From NCBI GenBank assembly GCA_025769875.1, contig JAGFNK010000072.1, positions 90,572-154,571 on the forward strand: a stretch of 64,000 nt of DNA, written 5' to 3'. The stretch is from Russula earlei. Taxonomy: Eukaryota > Basidiomycota > Agaricomycetes > Russulales > Russulaceae. A program made the translations under genes and the position numbers. The number at the start of each line of letters is the position of its first letter. Positions within the stretch are counted from its first letter, which is position 1. A model generated the notes under the pieces. The model was not told the origin of the DNA. It saw nothing but the letters and a program-made list of their open reading frames with translations, and made no database searches. Shown piece after piece: positions 56,407 to 64,000 of this stretch.

Positions 56407-58868
56407 TCACAGGTGACCAGTTGAATTAAAGAAGGAATCGAAAGTGGGACAGAGGTTGTACCAAGCGTCTAGAGCGTAAAAATCTTAGTGAGCCGTTCAT
56501 TAACACCGTAAACATGGGAACGTACCATCTGTGATGTCCTGCGAAGGCACGTCAGGGACGTCTTCGGCAAAGACGACGGCAAAACCCCTAGTATTGTGCA
56601 TCAGCATAACAGACACAGTGACGGGTCGAAGAACACGAACGCGTTCAGGTGCCAATCAATGTGACAGTGGAAGAACCAAGGGCCGGGATTGTCAGTGAAA
56701 AAGCGGATGGTGACATTATCGCCAGCGCTGCCGATGGTCACGACGTCGCGTAACACAGGGTCGACAAAGTTGTACGACGAGTTGCCAGCGCTCCGGACTA
56801 CGTAAAACGCATGACCGTGAAGGTGAACGGGATGCTGTTAAAGGGCGCAATACATATCAGGAATGGTGGCACCGTGCCATTGGCAACTCGCACGGAACAC
56901 TCACGGGTCCACCAATGGCCCCCCCAGGTATGGTCAGTTCGACGCTCTTGTTAGCCCCGAGGCCGTAGATACTGCCTGCGGGAAGGAGATCTGACGCGTT
57001 CCTTGCTCCACTTAGGATCTGGAGCAACACAGGCACAGTAGGGGATACAAAGGAAACGCCGTTGATAAGGAAAGCTGTACGAGCGGCATTCTGATTGCCA
57101 CATGAGGATAGGCATGAAGTCTAACAAAAAAAAAGGTGATACTCACAATTGTAGGTTCCAAGTTTATATTGATATCGGCGCCACCGGGAACAGGTTGTCC
57201 GGGCTGAACGTCACGACGTCAGATGTTGAAAGAGGACTATTAAACGAGATCTTACCACAGAAGAGGGTGTGAGTGGCTGGACACATGTATTGAGCCCAAT
57301 CAGTTGAGAGACGAGAGAGACCCAGAGAATTCGAAGCTCACATGGAGATTGGTTTCAACAAGCGGCAGCTGGCTCACGGGTATATTCACCGTGGGATCCA
57401 CTGGTGGCAGTCCATCATCGGCCCCTTGGTAGTGGAAAATGGCCAGGCTATTGTAGTCGCTGAAATTTGTAGTTATAATCCCACTCTGGCCAATAGCACG
57501 GATCCCTATTCATGTAAACACAGCCTACAAAGAATGAATGGAGAGCACACATACAGTAGTTGGCAACTGGCTGATCCGCGTTGATCTACCAGCAAAGTTA
57601 ACCATGTTGCACAAGGATGAAGAAGATCGTCTTACAACGACAGAGTAACGTTGACCTGTTTTGACATCGTTTAGTATATCACAACCAGCTATTCGATTTA
57701 CACGAACCGGCAAAGATCACGAGCGAGTCGATGAGCAGGGGTTGAACGTTATTACCCTCAACTTCGATCACGGTCATTTGATGGCCGTCAATCGAGAATG
57801 TGAAGCTTGGGTCGCAGGAGATGGAGACAAGGCGGAAGCGGTAACTGTTGCGCGGGGACGTGTGAAGTCTTAACTCAAAAGAGAAGATGTGGCACTGACC
57901 GTGTCCCCTGCTGGACATTCACAACAGCAAGAGGAGGCTCGGAAGGACCGCCAGGATAGCGACCTTTGCCGTTGATCAAGACGGATGAGAACATACTGCA
58001 AGGGTCGTCAACGCCTCCACAGCAACGTTTTATGAAAAACTCACGGAATCGGGGGAGAATTAACTGAGAGATAATGGTACCAATCTGCAAGTGTGATAAC
58101 AGTATCATCTCAAGGAAAATCAGTCCAGTCAACAACTGTGTCAGTGAAGACTGCCTCACCATCATCGACGTCATACAGATATTGTTGAGGGTCTTCTGGA
58201 TCATAGATAATGAAAGGACCGCGCAAGCCATCGCAGTACTGGGCCCTAAAATGACTGTGATACCAGAATGTGCCCTGAAGTAACGTCAGTCTGCGTTTGA
58301 GGATCTTGCGAAGCAAACAAGGGTATTACAGCCTGGTCCAATGCATTGAAATTGTACAAGAAGCTCTCCGTGGGCACAAGGGGACACTGGGTGACAAAGG
58401 CGGCGCCATCGACGAAATTCGTGGTCTTTTGGAAGATACCGTGCCAATGCTACGGGCGGAATGCGTTTATTTTCCTTCGGAACAGGTGAAAGGAAGAAGG
58501 CCTTACAATAGAAGTGCCCAAATCCATGGAGGGATCGCCCAGCAGATCGATAACGTTAATTGAGAACTCGTCGCCCTGTTCGGCGCGGAAGTTAGAAACA
58601 GGATCATACACGCCTTGTCCTCAGCGTCACCTTCGTCCCAGCAATCACTGGGCCAGGGAAAGTGTCCCCAGCAAGGGTTGCACTGTGAATGGCGCAGGTG
58701 AGTTAGGCATAGTGTCCGACGGCGATGGGGGATGACCCACGGGCGGGGGAACCCATCAGGCGCGATGTTGTCGTTGACAATGGGAAGAGTAGCACCCGGA
58801 CCGATGGCAGCAGAGACCACCCCCGAAGCAGCTACAAGGAATAACGCAAGAGAGCGAAGCTGCGACAT
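56407..58868 (-). CDS. Laccase 1 (secreted multicopper oxidase), intact
   Basis: Oxidises phenols and related compounds, reducing oxygen to water; extracellular, used in lignin and melanin chemistry. Start ATG 58868 gives a signal peptide [20 protein letters not shown] followed by the mature start [14 protein letters not shown]. Seventeen exons join with GT-AG introns and no stops, about 520 residues, the usual length. All four copper signatures are present: HWHGIFQ (58438-58449 and on), [14 protein letters not shown] and [12 protein letters not shown] (56649-56669 and on). The residue ten after the Cys is Phe, which in the family marks high-potential type 1 copper sites. Exons include two of only 20-21 bases (57636-57655, 57256-57276). 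A TATATAA box lies about 60 bp upstream. Confidence 0.95.
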
Positions 58869-58923
58869 CGGGAATCGAAGATGTTTGATGAGATGAAAAG
58901 AAGAAGACCCAAGGTAGTGAAGC

Positions 58924-58932
58924 ATTATATAC
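58924..58932 (-). promoter_or_regulatory. TATA box of laccase 1
   Basis: GTATATAAT on the minus strand, 56-64 bp upstream of the start codon. Position and sequence suit a fungal TATA element. Confidence 0.5.
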
Positions 58933-60721
58933 CGCCGTCACGGTCGGCCGTCGACTGGATGAACGCCGGCATTGAGCAATTTCATCGGCGGACAGCAGCA
59001 CAGGACGCGTTCACTCGAATATCGAATATAGATAGACGCGCTGCGCCCGTAGATCGCCATCACGACACGTTTGAATCATACGAAAAACAAGGGACACCAC
59101 ACCCAATGAAGGGACTTACGTGATGTGTGGACCATCCGACCCGCCACCCGCCACCTGCGAATAGGATGATAAAACTGATCAAGCCTAGAGGCTCGACAGG
59201 CGCCACGCTGATCGGGGGCCATAATGTCAGCAGAAGTGCCTTGGAAGCAAGCGCTGGGAGGGATGTCCCACAATTGTGAAAAAGCCATTGGCATTTTCGG
59301 ACCTATATTTAAGAGTACGGCATCGTAGGGGTCGCTTCCAATGCACACAAGTCCCAAGAAGGCGTCCCACTATGGCTCTTAATAGTGAACAGCCCGAAGG
59401 AGGAGTGTGCCATCTTTTGCGTTGTGGTTTGAAGTTTCGATCGAGTTGAGGTGTCACGGCTGCTGCAGTGATGATGGGCGGCCTGGTCAAGGAATTACAT
59501 AATCGTTCAGGGGGATGAGTCAGCCACAGGCGTTTATGATCCCCCGACAGATAACTCCCTTCGGAGACGGACATTACCTCGACTAACTACATCGTGGCTC
59601 TCTTAGCATCTCGAACATCAGGTTAATTCGCGTAACGCACTGACTGCATCCCACTATCCCGCTTTCGATCCCGGAATATTACACCCCACCGTCAAACGGC
59701 CTGGGAAGCGCCAATGGCAGCACTGGCAATGGCACTGGGCCGGCAATCACTTAATCACTCAATCACTCTAAACCAAATTTGGAAGGGATTTTGGAGAGTG
59801 GACTGCGCCTATCGCAAGTCCAAGAAGGACGGCAAGAAGACCTGACTGGAGTCAGGTTTGAAGCTAAGCAATCATGAAATGAGAGACGGGTTGAGAGGCC
59901 AGTGATCCAACCTTGAGTGATGCTGACCTGCTAGCTCGAATGAAAGCCTCCGGAACTTCGATGTGATCGCTGGTGGCTATCGCCCACACTGCTTTCTGTT
60001 AGAAGCGTGATATGGAAACAACCCAAGTCCCGCGGAGAATGCCGATGATGTGCTCCAGTAGATGTGAACTGGTGATGCCACTGAGACCTCTTATTTAGTC
60101 CCTCGTAACTCTTCCACCCGCTAGCGCTACCCCGGGGCCTTCTAATGTCCAGTAGCACCATTCCCGAGCACTCTCCGTAAAGAAGTGTCAGTCACGGAAG
60201 TGGCAATGCTCGCCATCAACAGATACAGCCACTGCGCAGTCATAGTACCTGTATCTATCAGTCGAAGAAGCTTCTGAATTCTAAGGATTGCACGAGGGTG
60301 GTCTACAAAATCGGGAAAAAGATTGAAGATGTCACATGGAGGTTTGCGTGCCAGGCATGAGGGCCATGCACCCCAAAAATAAGGATCTACGTGAGCAGCG
60401 ATACAGCTCTGCTATCGACACTCAGGAATCGATGTATATAGACCCCGCTGTCAACGTTCAAGTGTCTCGAAGTCGGTGACCCCTGACGAAACTATCAAGA
60501 ACTCACTTAAGGATAGGCTGGAACGAAAGAAAATAAATTAACACAATGGAGGTCGACGCGCAATAGGAGCACCGCTCGCGTCCGATGCGATGAGAATATT
60601 TGAAAATAAAAGGAGGGTCAGGGTATACGAGCGGATTGAGTATCGAAGGAACAGGATAAACGATGGGCAATTCGTTTGCAAACTTGATAGAAAGTGTCCG
60701 TGTGTCCAAAACGAGCGGCTT
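58933..60721. other. Spacer between laccase genes, no gene
   Basis: No open frame has a recognisable motif. It holds the laccase 1 promoter and the region downstream of laccase 2. Confidence 0.5.
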
Positions 60722-63187
60722 TTATCCACCGAATTGTTCTTTGTTGAACTTTTCATAACTGGGACAAAGTTTCTCCCAACCCGCTAGAATGGTCATGTCT
60801 CGGTGAGCCATATAAACAAATGATTATAATAACTTACGAGCAGTGATGTCCTGTGACGGCACATCAGGGACATCCTCAGCAAAGACAACACCGAAACCAC
60901 TAGAGCAGCGCTCATATCAATATGAGCAGAAATAAACGAAGAAATGAATAACTGACGCATTCAAATGCCAATCGATGTGACAATGGAAGAACCACGGGCC
61001 AGGATTGTCCGTCATGAAGCGGATTGTAACGTCATCTCCGGTGTTACCCATACTCACGACATCTCGTATAACAGGGTCATCGAAGTTGTACGTCGGGTTG
61101 CCAGCGCTGCGGACGACATGGAAGTTGTGCCCGTGCAGATGAACAGGGTGCTGTCGGGTGGAAAACGGTCAAAATGATGGCACTTTTTAGACTGTGTCTT
61201 GGGATTACACACCGGTCCACCAACGGCACCACCAGGAATAGTCAGCTCAACACTCTTGTTCAGTTCGAGACCGTAAATGCTGCCTTTGGGAAGCAGATCC
61301 GACGCCTTATGTGTCCCACTCAGGATCTGAAGTAAAACTGGAATACTGGGAGGTACGAAGGAAGCACCATTGACATGAAAAGCACCAATAGAGGGATCCT
61401 GATTATATCTGAGGATGGACTCCCAGGGGAATTAGGCAACAGTCCTTACAACCACAACGTTCAAGTTGATATTGATGTCAGCACCGCCGGGAACGGGATT
61501 TCCAGGCTGAATCGTTGAGCGTCAGAGGTAATGTGTAATAAACCCATGTAATGCTTCGTACCACTGGAGAAGGAATGAGTGGCTAGGTGAAATCGACGTC
61601 ATGAGAACGCGTTACTACTGGAGACTCAACTACTGGAAACTCACATGGAGGTTTTTCTCAACAAGGGGCATCCGGGACACAGGAATATTCACCGTAGGAT
61701 CCACCGTTGGGTTTTCATGGGGAGCACCTGCATAGTGGAGAACGGCCAAGCTGTTAAAGTCACTGAAATTCGTAGTTATAATCGCACTCCGTCCGATAGA
61801 GCGAATCCCTATTAACGTTAATACAGCCTACACAGCATCGACAGAGCATACATACAATAGTTGGAAACAGGCTGATTCGCAGTTACCTACCAACAAAGTA
61901 AGGCACACAATGCTACACAACAAGCGAACAAAAGTTGCCTTACAACAACTGAGTAACGTTGACCTATTTCGATATGTATTAGTGCATTACAAGAAGCCAT
62001 TTGATCAACACCAACCAGCAAAGATCTCGAGCGAGTCAATGAGCAGTGGCTGAACGTTCGTACCCTCAACCTCAATCACAGTCATTTGATGGCCGTCAAT
62101 GGAGAATGTGAAGCTTGGGTCGCAGGAGATGGAGACAAGGCGGAATCGGTAACTTGTAGTAACAAGATATGGATATGCGTGGCCTTAATTCAAAGGGCTA
62201 GAAGCAGTACTGACCGCTTTCCTTTTTGAACATTCACAATGGCAAGAGGTACGTCGGAAGGGCCACCAGGATATCGACCCTTGCCGTTGATCAGACTTGA
62301 GGTGAAGGCACTGGGAAAGCCATGATTATCACTTTCTCTGAGAAGCCAATAAACTTACGCCATGGGGGGAGCATTAGTCGAAAGATAATGATACCAGTCT
62401 GCGAGAGTGATAACGGTGCTGTCTAAGAGAGAAGCTCAGTCGAGTGAACAAGACGTCCAGATGACTATTTTACCATCGTCAACGTCATAGCAGTGCCTGT
62501 GAGGGTCCTGTGGATCAGAAATGATCAAAGCTCCACGCAATCCATCACAATATTGGTTCTTGAAGTGACTGTGGTACCAGAACGTGCCCTGTGACGGCAA
62601 TGAAGTGAGCTTGTCGATACTTCACAATGCAAGAGGGACAATACCGCTTGGCCAGGTACTGCGAATCGATACTGGAATGTGTCCTTTGGTACAATGGGAC
62701 ATTGAGTGACGAAGGCTGCACCATCAACGTAATTGGTGTGATTTTGGAAGAGGCCATGCCAATGCTACAGGGTAAATGCACCGAAATTAAAAAGTGCGCC
62801 TCAGAAAAGTAAAATCTTACAATAGACGTGACCAAGTCCAGGGAAGTGCTGTTGAGTTGATTGATGACATTGAGCTCGAGCTGGTCGCCCTGATGGATTG
62901 GATTGTCATATCAGAGAGGGAACATCAGGATTGTGCCACGGATCCCAACCTTATTTACACGAATTATTGGAGCAGGAAAAGTACCCCCGGCGAGAGTGGA
63001 ACTAGAACATCGGGTGATCTAGATTGGATGCCGTTCAAACAGCAGCCAGAGAGGCTCACATGCGACGATATCCATCAGGTTCTATTTCTTTGTTGACTAT
63101 TGGAAGGGAGGCTCGAGGGCCGATGGAAGAGAAGACTCCCCCAAAACGAGCGACAAGAAGGAAAAGAATGGGGCGCAGCTGCAACAT
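60722..63187 (-). CDS. Laccase 2 (secreted multicopper oxidase), intact
   Basis: Tandem paralogue of laccase 1 in the same orientation. Start ATG 63187 gives [20 protein letters not shown] then [14 protein letters not shown]. The same seventeen-exon pattern can be read without stops to TAA 60722-60724. Copper ligands: HWHGLFQ (62753-62764), [17 protein letters not shown] and [12 protein letters not shown] (60965-60985), again with Phe at the axial position. It differs at many sites from laccase 1, for example HPLIPSPV against HPLTPSSV in the 21-base exon and [16 protein letters not shown] at the C-terminus, so it is not a very recent duplicate. The LTR of Copia-3 lies 289 bp upstream of its start. 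Confidence 0.94.
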
Positions 63188-63475
63188 CAAGAATCGAGGC
63201 AAGGAGAGGAATGGCAACTAGCCGGGGCAAACCTCCACAATAGACGAGAGTACTTATAGACCTGATGAACTTGCGGTGACGGGTTCCTTCATGCTACTAA
63301 CCGGTGATCCAAGACGTGATTCCGCCAAACAAATTCCCTGCATTCGTGTTTATACTAAGCGAATCTTGGAACATCCGGATGTGGCGTGTCGGAAAAATCG
63401 ATCGGTAATCGTCGTGATGAGTTGTGGTACAGTGTACTATACATGACCTTGATCATCACAAAATCATGATGAACC

Positions 63476-63716
63476 TGTTGGAGCTGTAAAAATTATAACT
63501 CAGTCTTGTATATGAAAGACTGTATTGGTTAGTAAGATAACCTGTAAGGATTATAACTATGTACAGTATTAGATTTAGAGGAAACTGTAAATGAATGTAG
63601 TACTAACCTCAGTCTTGTGTATGTATGAAAGACTGAACGACAACTAATTCGAATTGTTTACACGTACAGTCCGGATTTGTCCGGTCACACGCCACCTGGT
63701 CGCTGCACGTTGAACA
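63476..63716 (-). repeat. Copia-3 3' LTR
   Basis: 241 bp, TGTTCAACG...CTCCAACA on the minus strand. Hairpins CAGTCTT...AAGACTG at 63501-63522 and 63610-63635. Confidence 0.85.
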
Positions 63717-63878
63717 CACCCCTCGGCCCTGGTGAGGTGCGTTCAGTCCCATCTCCTTTGTGAACCACTCATGAATCTCCTGGCTGAGTCCTTTTGTCAA
63801 CACATCAGCAACTTGGTCCTTGGTTGGGGTGTATGCAAGGTTGCTTTCTTGTGCATCAAATGTTTGGCACAGGTGCAC
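63717..63878 (-). pseudogene. Copia-3 RNase H C-terminus
   Basis: MHLCQTFDAQESNLAYTPTK, DQVADVLTKGLSQEIHEWFT, KEMGL is the standard last segment of copia pol. Upstream (63880-64000) the match is interrupted by an A/G-rich palindromic insert. Confidence 0.85.
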
Positions 63879-63930
63879 CTTACATCAGCAAACCACAAAA
63901 AAAATTCCCGGGTTTTCATTGGTTTCTGCT

Positions 63931-63975
63931 GGTTTCCCAGTTTCCAGAAACCAAAAACCCAGAAACTGGGAAACC
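63931..63975. repeat. 14-bp inverted repeat interrupting Copia-3 pol
   Basis: GGTTTCCCAGTTTC (63931-63944) and GAAACTGGGAAACC (63962-63975) are perfect complements with a 17-base loop. Confidence 0.85.
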
Positions 63976-64000
63976 TGGTAGACATCATGAAGCACACTGG

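Larger units (their letters stand above)
63476..64000 (-). mobile_element. Copia-3: 3' end of a copia element, running off the right edge
   Basis: Minus-strand LTR 63476-63716 preceded (to the right) by the end of a copia pol. Same LTR family as Copia-1 (two hairpins, TGTT...AACA ends, similar polypurine tract AGGGCCGAGGGG). The far end is outside the window, so the target duplication cannot be checked; the sequence next to this LTR is GGTTC on the minus strand. Confidence 0.85.

Overview
The window looks like the genome of a basidiomycete fungus, most likely a saprotrophic or wood-decaying agaricomycete. Evidence: genes full of short GT-AG introns (about 50-70 bases), two secreted multicopper laccases, a cluster of I66-type (mycospin-like) protease inhibitor genes, an F-box family typical of agaricomycetes, and fungal Ty1/copia and chromodomain Ty3/gypsy retrotransposons. 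All calls were made by reading the sequence; no database search was run.

Layout. 1-6.4 kb: an epoxide-hydrolase-like gene cut by the left edge, a type II membrane O-fucosyltransferase-like gene, and a decayed WD40 fragment. 6.4-11.3 kb: Copia-1, with LTRs that read as identical and a 5-bp target duplication but broken gag and pol. 11.3-17.5 kb: a gene tail encoding a membrane protein, a head-to-head pair of Mediator cyclin C and ribosome-assembly factor RSA3 (both disrupted), and a zinc-finger regulator with a frame break. 18.3-33.7 kb: a transposon-dense block with a tRNA-like pol III segment, a 7.8-kb chromovirus carrying an unexplained extra coding region, a CpG-decayed Copia-2 with a nested solo LTR, and an A-tailed retroelement end. 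35-40.6 kb: VPS68 (frameshifted), a C-terminal gene fragment, an F-box gene and a Ras-like relic. 41-52.4 kb: a segmentally duplicated region with four I66-type inhibitor genes (three intact, one inverted), a second A-tailed element, an LTR remnant and a PIF1-helicase relic. 54.8-56.1 kb: a seven-helix membrane-protein relic. 56.4-63.2 kb: two intact tandem laccases sharing a 17-exon structure. 63.5-64 kb: the 3' end of Copia-3, lying about 290 bp upstream of the second laccase.

Cell biology. The laccases and possibly the I66 inhibitors point to extracellular or defence roles; cyclin C, RSA3, VPS68 and the O-fucosyltransferase are housekeeping genes. Several conserved genes carry single-base frame breaks or in-frame TAG codons, so either this assembly has residual base errors or this is a decaying haplotype.

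Most interesting signals: CpG-specific decay recorded between the two LTRs of Copia-2; an accessory region with a second CCHC zinc knuckle downstream of the chromodomain in the chromovirus; a conserved two-hairpin architecture in the copia LTR family; an A-tailed retroelement family with a palindromic 3' end; and the inverted I66 segmental duplication beside a PIF1-helicase relic.
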